DNA of 64,000 nucleotides from Pseudoflavonifractor sp. MSJ-37 (GTDB lineage: Bacteria; Bacillota; Clostridia; Oscillospirales; Oscillospiraceae), in contig NZ_JAHLPP010000001.1 of NCBI RefSeq assembly GCF_018917965.1, positions 1 through 64,000 of the forward strand, read 5' to 3'. Position 1 is the stretch's first letter; the number at the start of each line of letters is the position of its first letter. A program made the position numbers and the translations under genes. This document shows, in pieces, positions 33,912 through 41,655 of the stretch. A model generated the notes under the pieces. The model did not search any database and was not told where the DNA came from. It saw nothing but the letters and a program-made list of their open reading frames with translations.

Positions 33912-34889
33912 TCAGCCCCCGATCTGATTCATGTTGTGGGTCTCGTCGGCGCTCTGTCCGGCGGACTCGTTGAAATGGTGCTGAGCGGGCTTGCGGCGGA
34001 TGGCGTCCTCGATGGCGGCCAGCACGGTCCCGTCTTCTGCGCCGCTCCGCAGGAGGGCCCGCAGATCCCGGCCGGTCTCATACTGGAGGCAGGTCTTGAG
34101 GAACCCAGTGGCGGTGAGCCGCACCCGGTTGCACCCGTCGCAGAACTGGTGGGTCATGGCGCTGATGAAGCCGATCCGGCCGCGGAAGCCAGGGACCGTG
34201 AAGTAGTGCCCCGGTCCCGCGCCGATCACGTCGCCGCAGGGGACCATGGGGCCAAAGGACCGCTCCAGGATGGCCCGGACCTCCGCCTCGGTGCGGCGGG
34301 GGAGCTGGCCGCCCAGACCGATCGGCATCAGCTCGATGAAGCGGACGGACAGGTCCGCGTCCCGGGCCAGCTCGGCCAGAGGGACCAGCTGGACATCATT
34401 GTCCCCCATGGGGACGCAGTTGAGCTTGACCCGCAGACCGGGGACGGCCAACGCGGCCCGCAGGCCGGCCAGAGTCTCGTCCAGACCGTCCCGCCGGGTG
34501 ATAGCGGCGTACTGATCCCGGTCCAGAGTATCCAGGCTCACGTTGACGGCGGACAGGCCGCCCTCCAGCAGAGCGGGGAGCTGCTCCCGCAGGAGCAGGC
34601 CGTTGGTGGTCAGGGCGATGCTCTCGATGCCGGGGATGGCGTGGATCCCCGACACCAGCGCGGGCAGGCCCTTCCGGGCCAGCGGCTCGCCGCCGGTGAG
34701 GCGGACCTTCTTCACCCCGGTCTGAGCGAAGAGGCGGCACAGCCGGATGGTCTCCTCATAGGAGAGCATCTCATCGTGGGCCATCCACTCCACCCCCTCC
34801 GGGGGCATACAGTAGACACAGCGCAGATTGCACCGGTCGGTCACAGAGATGCGCAGGTAGTCGATGCTCCTGCCGAACGAGTCGATCAT
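33912..34889 (-). CDS. moaA: GTP 3',8-cyclase MoaA
   Basis: A 325-residue radical SAM enzyme that converts GTP to 3',8-cyclo-GTP, the first step to molybdopterin. The N-terminal SAM cluster is CNLRCVYC, and the C-terminal cluster ligands are [13 protein letters not shown] and a Cys 14 residues after CDGC (FLKTC). It ends in the conserved Gly-Gly (NQIGG) needed for activity. The ATG at 34889 overlaps the moaC-mobB stop by ATGA. Confidence 0.96.
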   Translation of the reverse strand: MIDSFGRSIDYLRISVTDRCNLRCVYCMPPEGVEWMAHDEMLSYEETIRLCRLFAQTGVKKVRLTGGEPLARKGLPALVSGIHAIPGIESIALTTNGLLLREQLPALLEGGLSAVNVSLDTLDRDQYAAITRRDGLDETLAGLRAALAVPGLRVKLNCVPMGDNDVQLVPLAELARDADLSVRFIELMPIGLGGQLPRRTEAEVRAILERSFGPMVPCGDVIGAGPGHYFTVPGFRGRIGFISAMTHQFCDGCNRVRLTATGFLKTCLQYETGRDLRALLRSGAEDGTVLAAIEDAIRRKPAQHHFNESAGQSADETHNMNQIGG

Positions 34890-35869
34890 AGCCGTCCCTC
34901 TTTTTTCAGGTAGTCCAGGATTACCTGGGCGGCGGCAGCACCGTCGAAGGGGATGGAGGGCACGCCGGGGATCGTCAGGTCCCGGTCGGTGACCAGCGCC
35001 AGCAGAGTGGCCGGGTCGCACACGGGAGCGTCGGAGTTCCCGGCCCGGACCAGCTCCAGCTTGGGCCACTGGGAGCCCTTGAAGCCCTCCAGCAGGACCA
35101 GGTCCGCATCGGGGAAGCGGGCGATCAGCTCCCGCTCATCCACCGGGTCCCGGCGGACCACCTTATATTTTTCGGAGTCGAAGATGGCGGTGCCCCAGGC
35201 GCCGGCGGCCATGTGCTTCCCGGTATCGGTGCCCTCCGGGTCGGCCTGGAAGGAGTGGCCGTCGTGCTTGACGGTGGCCACCTTCAGTCCGGCCGCGGCC
35301 AGATGGGGGAGCATCCCGGTGATGAGGGTGGTCTTGCCGGAATCCTTCACGCCGCTGACCGCCACCACAGCGGGGAGCTGGCGGCCGGTGTTGGTGAAGG
35401 TGCCGGACTTGCCGCCTTCCTTATAGACCAGATGGATGTCGGAGATCTCCATGCGCTTGTCGATCGCCTTGCACATATCGTAGATCGTCAGGAGCGCCAC
35501 GGAGACGCCGGTGAGGGCCTCCATCTCCACGCCGGTCTTGGCGTCCAGCTTGGCGGTACACTCCGCCAGCACGGCGCACTCCTCATGGAGGATGGTGAAG
35601 TCCACCGTACAGTGGGAGAGGGCCAGAGGATGGCACAGGGGGATCAGGTCCGAGGTGCGCTTGGTGGCCATGATCCCGGCCACCCGGGCCACGCCCAGCA
35701 CGTCGCCCTTGGCGGCGGTGTGGCCGGTGATGGCGTCCAGCACCGGACGGGAAACGTGGATCTTGCCCTGTGCCACCGCCAGACGGCGAGTGGGCGACTT
35801 GGCGGACACGTCCACCATGACCGCGTTGCCTTCAGCGTCGAAATGGTTGAATTTGGGTTCCTTATCCAT
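34886..35869 (-). CDS. MoaC-MobB fusion
   Basis: A 327-residue fusion. Residues about 1-160 are MoaC, cyclic pyranopterin monophosphate synthase ([58 protein letters not shown]). Residues about 165-327 are MobB, a GTP-binding protein of molybdopterin guanine dinucleotide synthesis (P-loop [27 protein letters not shown]). MobB suggests that bis-MGD cofactor is made, as DMSO-reductase-family enzymes such as the one at 56344-58503 need. No mobA is in the window. Confidence 0.93.
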   Translation of the reverse strand: MDKEPKFNHFDAEGNAVMVDVSAKSPTRRLAVAQGKIHVSRPVLDAITGHTAAKGDVLGVARVAGIMATKRTSDLIPLCHPLALSHCTVDFTILHEECAVLAECTAKLDAKTGVEMEALTGVSVALLTIYDMCKAIDKRMEISDIHLVYKEGGKSGTFTNTGRQLPAVVAVSGVKDSGKTTLITGMLPHLAAAGLKVATVKHDGHSFQADPEGTDTGKHMAAGAWGTAIFDSEKYKVVRRDPVDERELIARFPDADLVLLEGFKGSQWPKLELVRAGNSDAPVCDPATLLALVTDRDLTIPGVPSIPFDGAAAAQVILDYLKKEGRL

Positions 35870-35905
35870 GAGAGGACCTCCAAATGAAAATCAGGATGGG
35901 GGATA

Positions 35906-37114
35906 TCAGAGGAGCAGGACGGAGACGGTGTCGCCGTCCTCCAGAGGGCCGGACCCGGCGGGGATGTCCACCAGACAGTCACATCCCACCAGAGAGGCCA
36001 GCATCCCGGAGGAGTCCTTCCCCGTGAGGAGGACCTGGCCGTCCCGGAGGGCGCCTCGCAGGAAGCGGCGAACATGGCTGGCCTTGGGGAAGCCGCCGGA
36101 GACTTTGACGATCCGGCGGGGCATCTCGAAGCGGGCCTCACCGGTGAGGGCCCCCAGCAGGGGGCGGGCCAGAAGCTCGAAGGTAGCGGCGGCGGCGAAG
36201 GGGTTGCCGGACAGGGAGAGGATCGGCTTGCCGTGCCACAGGGAGAACATGACGGGAGTGCCGGGCTTCAGCTCTACCTTCCAGAAGATCCGGTCGGCCG
36301 CCATGAGGGGCAGGACCTGATGGAAGATGTCCTTGTCTCCGGCGGAGACGCCGCCGGTGGTGATCAGCAGGTCGCAGTTCCCGGACAGGATCCGGGCCAT
36401 CTCGCCGGCCACGGTCTGAGGCTCGTCGGCGATCAGGGCGGCGGACACGTCCGTGAGGCCCAGCTCCCGGAGGCGGGCGGCCAGGAGCTCCTGATTCGAG
36501 CCGTAGATCTTCCCGGCGGGGAGGGGATGGACCTCCGGGGACACCACCTCATCGCCGGTGGAGAGGACATGGACCTTCGGGCGGCGGCGGACGCTCACCT
36601 GACCGATCCCGGCACTGGCCAGGACGCCGACGGCGGCGGCATCCACTACGGTCCCGGCGGCCAGGAGTTGGGTGCCGGCGCGGTAGTCCTCGCCGCGGTC
36701 GCAGTAGTTGTCGTGGGGACGCAGGGCCTGATAGATCTCCACCGTGTCGAAGCCGTTGTTGGTGCGCTCGTGCTGGAGCACGCAGTCACAGCCCTCGGGG
36801 AGCATGGCGCCGGTCATGATCCGGATGGCTTCTCCGGGCCGCACAGGCTGGGAGGGGACACCGCCGGCATAGACCACCTCCGTCACCTTCAGCGTGACGG
36901 GATGCGCTTTGGACGCCCCGGCCAGATCGGCGGAGCGGAGGGCGTAGCCATCCAGCGGAGAGCGGTCGAAGGGCGGCTGGTCCAGCGGTGCGGTCACATC
37001 CTGGGCCAGGGTCCGGCCCAGCGCGTCGGACCGGGAGACCATCTCCACGCCCAGCGGGGAGACGCTGCCGGCCAGGAGGGCGACGGCCTCCTCCAGTGAG
37101 ATCCGGGTACGCAT
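35906..37114 (-). CDS. moeA: Molybdopterin molybdenumtransferase MoeA
   Basis: A 402-residue enzyme that inserts molybdate into adenylated molybdopterin. It has the MoeA N-terminal domains (PPFDRSPLDGYALRS, IRIMTGAMLPEGCDCV), the MoCF-binding core (VHVLSTGDEVV, LITTGGVSAGDKD, LSLSGNPFAAAATFELL) and a C-terminal beta domain. The ATG at 37114 is chosen because GGAGG lies 7 nt upstream; it sits 3 nt from the stop of the preceding gene, which overlaps the alternative ATG at 37120. Confidence 0.95.
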   Translation of the reverse strand: MRTRISLEEAVALLAGSVSPLGVEMVSRSDALGRTLAQDVTAPLDQPPFDRSPLDGYALRSADLAGASKAHPVTLKVTEVVYAGGVPSQPVRPGEAIRIMTGAMLPEGCDCVLQHERTNNGFDTVEIYQALRPHDNYCDRGEDYRAGTQLLAAGTVVDAAAVGVLASAGIGQVSVRRRPKVHVLSTGDEVVSPEVHPLPAGKIYGSNQELLAARLRELGLTDVSAALIADEPQTVAGEMARILSGNCDLLITTGGVSAGDKDIFHQVLPLMAADRIFWKVELKPGTPVMFSLWHGKPILSLSGNPFAAAATFELLARPLLGALTGEARFEMPRRIVKVSGGFPKASHVRRFLRGALRDGQVLLTGKDSSGMLASLVGCDCLVDIPAGSGPLEDGDTVSVLLL

Positions 37115-37116
37115 GG

Positions 37117-38142
37117 TCATTCCTCCTTGCCGAAGGGGCAGATGGGGTAGCGGCACTCGCCGCAGCCCAGGCACAGGCCGCCGTGGCCCAGCCGGGCCAG
37201 GTCCGCCTTGGTGACGGGCACATCGCACAGCACCCGGGGCAGGATCAGGTCGAAGATAGTGGCCTTGGCGTACATGACGCAGCCGGGGAGGCCCATCACC
37301 GGGGTGCCGTCCCCGAAATAGCCCAGCAGGAACATGGCGCCGGGGAGCACGGGGGCGCCGTAGGAGGTGACGGTAACGCCGGCGGCCTTGATGGCGCCGG
37401 GGGTCTGGTCGTCGGGATCCACGCTCATGCCGCCGGTGCAGAGGATCAGGTCTACGCCGGAGGAATGGGCGGCCTGGATGGCGGCCACGATCTTCTCACG
37501 GTCATCGGGGGCCTTCGTGTGGGAGACCACCTCTACGCCCAGCTTGCCCAGCTTGTCGATCAGCACGGGGGTGAACTTGTCCTCGATGCGGCCCAGGAAC
37601 ACCTCGGTGCCGGTGGTGATCACGGCGGCGGTCCTGCGCCGGAAGGGCAGGAGTTCCATCAGCGGCTCGTCCCCGGCGGCCTCCTCAGCGGCCTCCACCT
37701 TGTCCTCGGATACGATCAGGGGGATCACCCGCATCCCGGCCAGCTTGTCGCCGGGGTGGACCACGCTGTTGGTGTGGCGGGTGGCGATCATGATCTCCTC
37801 CAGCGAGTTGATGGCGAAGAGGCGGTCCACGTCCACCCGGAACAGGCCGTGGATGGCGGCCTTCAGTTCCACCTTGCCCTCCTTGGGCTCGGTGGCGGTC
37901 ATGTTCTCATTGATGGAGATGTCCCGGAGACGGACGGCGGCCTCGTCCTCATGGAGCATCCCCTCGGTCTTTTCCCAGACATAGAGGTGGTCCTTGCCCA
38001 TGGAGAGCAGGACGGGGATATCCTCCTCGGCGACGATGTGTCCCTTGCGGAAACGGGCGTCCTTGGTGACGCCTGGGATGATCTGGGTCAGGTCATGGCA
38101 GAGCACATGGCCGACGGCGTTCTTGGTCTCGATGAGCTTCAT
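37117..38142 (-). CDS. Molybdopterin-binding protein with C-terminal Cys cluster
   Basis: A 341-residue protein. The C-terminal half carries a MoCF-type molybdopterin-binding domain (about 165-310: AAVITTGTEVFLGRIED, LILCTGGMSVDPDDQTPGAI, GLPGCVMYAKAT). The N-terminal half (about 1-150) is specific to this family. The last 25 residues hold CLGCGECRYPIC, a CxxCxxCxxxxC motif that could bind an Fe-S cluster or zinc. Proteins like this precede moeA in many Clostridia; the exact reaction is not established. The ATG at 38142 has GGAGG 10 nt upstream. First gene after the riboswitch. Confidence 0.85.
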   Translation of the reverse strand: MKLIETKNAVGHVLCHDLTQIIPGVTKDARFRKGHIVAEEDIPVLLSMGKDHLYVWEKTEGMLHEDEAAVRLRDISINENMTATEPKEGKVELKAAIHGLFRVDVDRLFAINSLEEIMIATRHTNSVVHPGDKLAGMRVIPLIVSEDKVEAAEEAAGDEPLMELLPFRRRTAAVITTGTEVFLGRIEDKFTPVLIDKLGKLGVEVVSHTKAPDDREKIVAAIQAAHSSGVDLILCTGGMSVDPDDQTPGAIKAAGVTVTSYGAPVLPGAMFLLGYFGDGTPVMGLPGCVMYAKATIFDLILPRVLCDVPVTKADLARLGHGGLCLGCGECRYPICPFGKEE

Positions 38143-38173
38143 GTGGGCGGATCCTCCTTCTATTTGGGCACGG

Positions 38174-38215
38174 ACAAAAAAACAGGAGCACTGTCTGTTG
38201 GACAGACAGCGCTCC
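38174..38215 (-). terminator. Riboswitch-controlled terminator of the Moco operon
   Basis: On the minus strand GGAGC-x-CTGTCTG pairs with CAGACAG-x-GCTCC (arms 38185-38197 and 38203-38215), followed by TGTTTTTTT. It lies between the candidate aptamer and the first gene. Confidence 0.9.
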
Positions 38216-38229
38216 CGGGCGTATTGGGC

Positions 38230-38374
38230 CGGCAGGGCCTTGCGGCCTCGCGGGGAACGCTCCTTTTCAACAGGGAAGGCGGGACGGTTTCCCATCCGGC
38301 CCAGCGGCGCGGTCCCATGGGCGGCAACCTTTAGGGAGCTTTGCTCGGAGCTGGTATCGCTTTTCGATGATGTT
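38230..38374 (-). promoter_or_regulatory. Candidate Moco riboswitch
   Basis: The roughly 145-nt leader RNA of the molybdopterin operon, between a promoter and a terminator. Visible pairings on the minus strand: GCTCC near the 5' end with GGAGC near the 3' end (closing stem), GAGC-AAA-GCTC, and GGATGG-GAAA-CCGTCC. Location upstream of five Moco genes and the GAAAC-containing hairpin fit the Moco/Tuco RNA class. I could not match it to a covariance model, so the class is inferred from context. Confidence 0.65.
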
Positions 38375-38380
38375 GAAGTC

Positions 38381-38409
38381 ATTATACTACTTAGTCCAGC
38401 TGTTTGCAA
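38381..38409 (-). promoter_or_regulatory. Promoter of the Moco operon
   Basis: On the minus strand TTGCAA and a perfect TATAAT are 17 nt apart. Transcription should begin near 38374, at the start of the candidate riboswitch. Confidence 0.75.
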
Positions 38410-38484
38410 GGACAAGAGATCGCTATGGGGTACCGAAAAAAACGATCGCAGTCTGATCTGGCCGCATGGACCCCGTTTATGGAA

Positions 38485-38513
38485 TTGAAAGACCGGGATC
38501 CCTGTGTTAAGAT
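38485..38513 (+). promoter_or_regulatory. Promoter of gluQ
   Basis: TTGAAA and TAAGAT are 17 nt apart, giving a leader of about 65 nt. Confidence 0.6.
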
Positions 38514-38584
38514 GGGCGGCGGATATCCGGGCGCTCCCCGGATCATAGAAAGATGAGAGCGAAACGCGAAGGAGGCCGATATCG

Positions 38585-39535
38585 ATGGGAGAGAAGAAGC
38601 TGAGGGGGCGGTTCGCCCCCAGTCCCAGCGGGCGGATGCATTTGGGGAACCTGTTCACGGCCCTGCTGGCCTGGCTGTCGGTGCGGGCGGCGGGGGGCGC
38701 CATGGTCCTGCGGATCGAGGACCTGGATCCGGAGCGCTGTACGAGGGAACGGGCAGAGACGCTGGCAGACGATCTGGAGTGGCTGGGGCTGGACTGGGAC
38801 GAGGGCTTCCGCCGGGGCGGCCCCCACGGTCCTTATCTCCAGAGCCAGAGGTCCGAGTGGTATGCGGAGTGCTTCCGCCGACTGGAGGAGCAGGGGCTGG
38901 TCTACCCCTGCTTCTGTACCCGGGCGGAGCGGCTGGCGGCCTCCGCTCCCCACCGTGCGGACGGACAGGCTATCTACGGCGGCCGGTGCCGGGACTTGAG
39001 CGAAGCGGAACGGACCGAGCGGGCCAAGACCCGCCGCCCGGCCTGGCGGGTCCGGGTGCCGGAAGGGGATATGTCCTTTGAAGATGGACATATGGGACGG
39101 TATACGGAGGACCTCGCCCGGGACTGCGGGGATTTCATCATCCGCCGGTCCGACGGGGTGTACGCCTACCAGCTGGCGGTGACGGCGGACGACGGAGCCA
39201 TGGCCATCGATCAGGTGGTGCGGGGCATGGATCTGCTGGACTCCACCCCGCGGCAGCTCTACCTCTATCACCTGCTGGACCTGCCCGCGCCCCGGTTTTG
39301 GCATGTGCCGCTCCTCTGCGCGGAGGATGGGCGGCGGCTCTCCAAGCGGGACGGGGACCTGGACATGGGCGCCCTCCGGGGCCGGTACCGGCCGGAGGAG
39401 CTCCTGGGCAAACTGGCCCATCTGGCCGGACAGACCCCGGGGGACGGACCGATCTCTCTGGCGGAGCTGAGGGCGGTATTCGACTGGGAAAAGGTGCCGA
39501 AGGACGATATCGTAGTGCATACTGGTAAGTTTTAA
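38585..39535 (+). CDS. gluQ: Glutamyl-Q tRNA(Asp) synthetase
   Basis: A 316-residue truncated glutamyl-tRNA synthetase paralogue that attaches Glu to queuosine in tRNA-Asp. It has the class I signature GRFAPSPSGRMHLGNL (HLGN as HIGH motif), Zn ligands CFC and YGGRC (about residues 112-142), and LSKRD as the KMSKS loop. The anticodon-binding half of GluRS is missing, as expected for GluQRS. Good GGAGG site upstream of the ATG. Confidence 0.93.
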   Translation: MGEKKLRGRFAPSPSGRMHLGNLFTALLAWLSVRAAGGAMVLRIEDLDPERCTRERAETLADDLEWLGLDWDEGFRRGGPHGPYLQSQRSEWYAECFRRLEEQGLVYPCFCTRAERLAASAPHRADGQAIYGGRCRDLSEAERTERAKTRRPAWRVRVPEGDMSFEDGHMGRYTEDLARDCGDFIIRRSDGVYAYQLAVTADDGAMAIDQVVRGMDLLDSTPRQLYLYHLLDLPAPRFWHVPLLCAEDGRRLSKRDGDLDMGALRGRYRPEELLGKLAHLAGQTPGDGPISLAELRAVFDWEKVPKDDIVVHTGKF

Positions 39536-39612
39536 GACTGGACTTTTGGGTAAAATTACAAAAAATAATTATATAATCGCGCTTTTTTAATAAGTTCTGC
39601 ACAGCGGACCGG

Positions 39613-39641
39613 TTGTATTTGAAAGCTCTATGTGTTACAAT
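39613..39641 (+). promoter_or_regulatory. Promoter of the glycine riboswitch / grd operon
   Basis: TTGTAT and TACAAT are 17 nt apart, about 30 nt before the first aptamer. Confidence 0.7.
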
Positions 39642-39669
39642 GCAGACATAGAGAAATCGAATATAGCTG

Positions 39670-39877
39670 GATGAGGACTGCGGGAGAGCCCCCTCGGACT
39701 GCGAGGGCGAGGGGCACCGAAGGTATAAGCGGACCGCCTTTGCCGAGCGGGATGCTAATTTCTCAGGTCGTAGGACCGCAGTCGGACAGGACTCTGAAAA
39801 GAACGCGGCACCGCCGCGTCACCGAAGGTGCAATCCGGCCCGTGCGGGCGGGAGAAACTCTCAGGTCATGAACAGGG
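39670..39877 (+). promoter_or_regulatory. Tandem glycine riboswitch
   Basis: Two glycine aptamers lie in a row. The first (about 39674-39790) contains GGGAGAG, CACCGAAGGTATAAGC, ATGCTAATTTCTCAGG and CGGACAGG. The second (about 39788-39877) contains GACTCTGAA, CACCGAAGGTGCAA, GAGAAACTCTCAGG and GAACAGGGA. These are the conserved gcvT-type motifs (ACCGAAGG, GCAA, CUCUCAGG, GACAG). A terminator follows, so glycine should turn on the grdX/grdE/grdB-type genes. Confidence 0.95.
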
Positions 39878-39923
39878 AGCGGGGGCTGTGGGATATCCCA
39901 TATGCTTCTGCCCCCTGTTTTTT
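39873..39923 (+). terminator. Riboswitch-controlled terminator before grdX
   Basis: GGGGGC pairs with GCCCCC, with an inner hairpin TGGGATATCCCA, followed by TGTTTTTT. It starts inside the end of aptamer 2, so glycine binding can prevent its formation. The ATG at 39902 lies inside this terminator. Confidence 0.85.
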
Positions 39924-39940
39924 GCAAAGGAGAGAGCATC

Positions 39941-40321
39941 TTGCTTCTGGTGACGAACAACGGAAAGGTCCGGGAGAAGTACGGTCCTCTGTGTACGGTC
40001 CAGTTCGTGGACGGCGGACACACGGACGTGCTCACCCAGGTAAGGGACCTGGTCCATCAGGGCCATAAGCTGCTGACCCACCCGCTGGCGGGCAGCGTGA
40101 AGCCCAATGAGACCCCCTTCCGCTCCGTGGCCATGACGGAGGAGACCGGGCCTCTGGACCTGGAGTCTCTGGAGCTGGTCGAGCGGGCGCTGGACGTCTG
40201 CCGGCAGTTCCCGCCCCGCTTCCACCGGGGCGAGGATGCCCCCGCAGAGATGCGGGAGGACTTTGCGGAGATCGACTTTCGGCTGATCGACGGGGCGCTG
40301 GCCCCGCGGTTCGGATCCTAG
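39941..40321 (+). CDS. grdX: GrdX family protein
   Basis: A 126-residue protein found at the head of glycine/sarcosine/betaine reductase operons; its function is unknown. The characteristic start LLLVTNNGKV and the downstream HPLAGSVKPNETPFRSV are visible. I chose the TTG at 39941: AAAGGAG lies 8 nt upstream, and the protein then starts at the family's beginning. The ATG at 39902 is rejected because it lies inside the terminator hairpin. It is followed after 35 nt by the grdE-like gene. Confidence 0.88.
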   Translation: MLLVTNNGKVREKYGPLCTVQFVDGGHTDVLTQVRDLVHQGHKLLTHPLAGSVKPNETPFRSVAMTEETGPLDLESLELVERALDVCRQFPPRFHRGEDAPAEMREDFAEIDFRLIDGALAPRFGS

Positions 40322-40356
40322 AACGATCGAATATCTTAAAAAGGAGAGTGAGACTT

Positions 40357-41637
40357 ATGCGGCTGGAATTGGGCGAGATCCATATCAGCGACATCAAGCT
40401 CGGCGACTGCTCCAAGGTGGAGAACGGCGTCCTCTACGTCAACGTGGAGGAGCTGAAGGCTCTGCTGCTGGAGGATGAGGACCTGGCCTCGGTGGAGTTC
40501 GAGGTGGTCCATCCCGGTGAATCCGTTCGCATCATCCCCGTCAAGGACGTCATCGAGCCCCGTGTGAAGGTCGAGGGCCCCGGCGGCGTGTTCCCCGGCA
40601 TGATCTCCAAGGTCACGACGGTGGGCAGCGGCAAGACCCATGTGCTGAAGGGCTGTGCTGTGGTCACCACCGGCAAGGTGGTGGGTTTCCAGGAGGGCAT
40701 CATCGATATGTCCGGCCCTGGTGCCGAGTATACCCCCTTCTCCAAGCTCAACAACTTGGTCATGACCTGCGAGCCCAAGGAGGGCATCAAGCAGCACCAG
40801 CACGAGCACGCCATCCGCATGGCCGGCCTGAAGGCCGCCGCCTATCTGGGCGCGCTGGGCAAAGACGTGCAGCCGGACGAGACCAAGGTCTATGAGACCA
40901 GCGGCGTCATGAGCGGCAAGGAGAAGTATCCCGACCTGCCCCGCGTGGGCTATGTCCTGATGCTCCAGAGCCAGGGCCTGCTCCACGACACCTATGTGTA
41001 CGGTGTGGATATGAAGAAGTCCATGCCCACCATCCTGAATCCTACCGAGGTCATGGACGGCGCGATCCTCAGCGGTAACTGCGTGTCTGCCTGTGATAAG
41101 AACACCACTTATCATCACCTGAACAACCCCGTCATCCACGATCTGCTGGAGCAGCACGGCAAGACCCTGAACTTCGTGGGCGTCATCATCACCAACGAGA
41201 ACGTGTATCTGGCCGATAAGGAGCGCTCCTCCGACTGGTCCACCAAGCTGGCCTCCTTCCTGGAGCTGGACGGCGCGCTGGTCAGCCAGGAGGGCTTCGG
41301 CAACCCCGATACCGACCTGATCATGAACTGCAAGAAGCTGGAGGCCGCCGGCATCAAGACCGTCATCATCACCGATGAGTATGCCGGCCGCGACGGCGCC
41401 TCCCAGTCCCTGGCCGATGCCGATCCCTCCGCCGACGCGGTGGTCACCGGCGGCAACGCCAACATGGTCATCCACCTGCCCAAGATGGACAAGGTGATCG
41501 GCCACCCCGAGGCGGCCAACATCATCGCCGGCGGCTTCGACGGCGCTCTGGAGTCCGACGGCTCCATCACGGCCGAGCTGCAGGTCATCACCGGCGCGAC
41601 CAACGAGATGGGCTTCAACAAGCTCAGCGCCAGATAA
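40357..41637 (+). CDS. Glycine/sarcosine/betaine reductase component B proprotein, GrdE type
   Basis: A 426-residue proprotein of the GrdE/GrdG/GrdI family. It is expected to cleave itself between N241 and C242 in LSGNCVSACDKN, with C242 becoming the pyruvoyl group that binds the amino substrate. This gives subunits of about 25 and 20 kDa that join the selenoprotein encoded next. Which amine it uses (glycine, sarcosine or betaine) cannot be told by eye; the glycine riboswitch favours glycine. The ATG at 40357 has GGAG 10 nt upstream; a GTG at 40348 is too close to the site. Confidence 0.92.
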   Translation: MRLELGEIHISDIKLGDCSKVENGVLYVNVEELKALLLEDEDLASVEFEVVHPGESVRIIPVKDVIEPRVKVEGPGGVFPGMISKVTTVGSGKTHVLKGCAVVTTGKVVGFQEGIIDMSGPGAEYTPFSKLNNLVMTCEPKEGIKQHQHEHAIRMAGLKAAAYLGALGKDVQPDETKVYETSGVMSGKEKYPDLPRVGYVLMLQSQGLLHDTYVYGVDMKKSMPTILNPTEVMDGAILSGNCVSACDKNTTYHHLNNPVIHDLLEQHGKTLNFVGVIITNENVYLADKERSSDWSTKLASFLELDGALVSQEGFGNPDTDLIMNCKKLEAAGIKTVIITDEYAGRDGASQSLADADPSADAVVTGGNANMVIHLPKMDKVIGHPEAANIIAGGFDGALESDGSITAELQVITGATNEMGFNKLSAR

Positions 41638-41655
41638 GGAGGGAAGTGGTCTGCT

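Noticed and set aside
32784-34913. A 709-codon open frame on the plus strand
   Set aside because: Antisense to MOSC-mogA and moaA, which have complete motifs and operon overlaps.
39902-39940. ATG at 39902 as grdX start
   Set aside because: It lies inside the riboswitch terminator hairpin, with no ribosome binding site in front; the TTG at 39941 has one.
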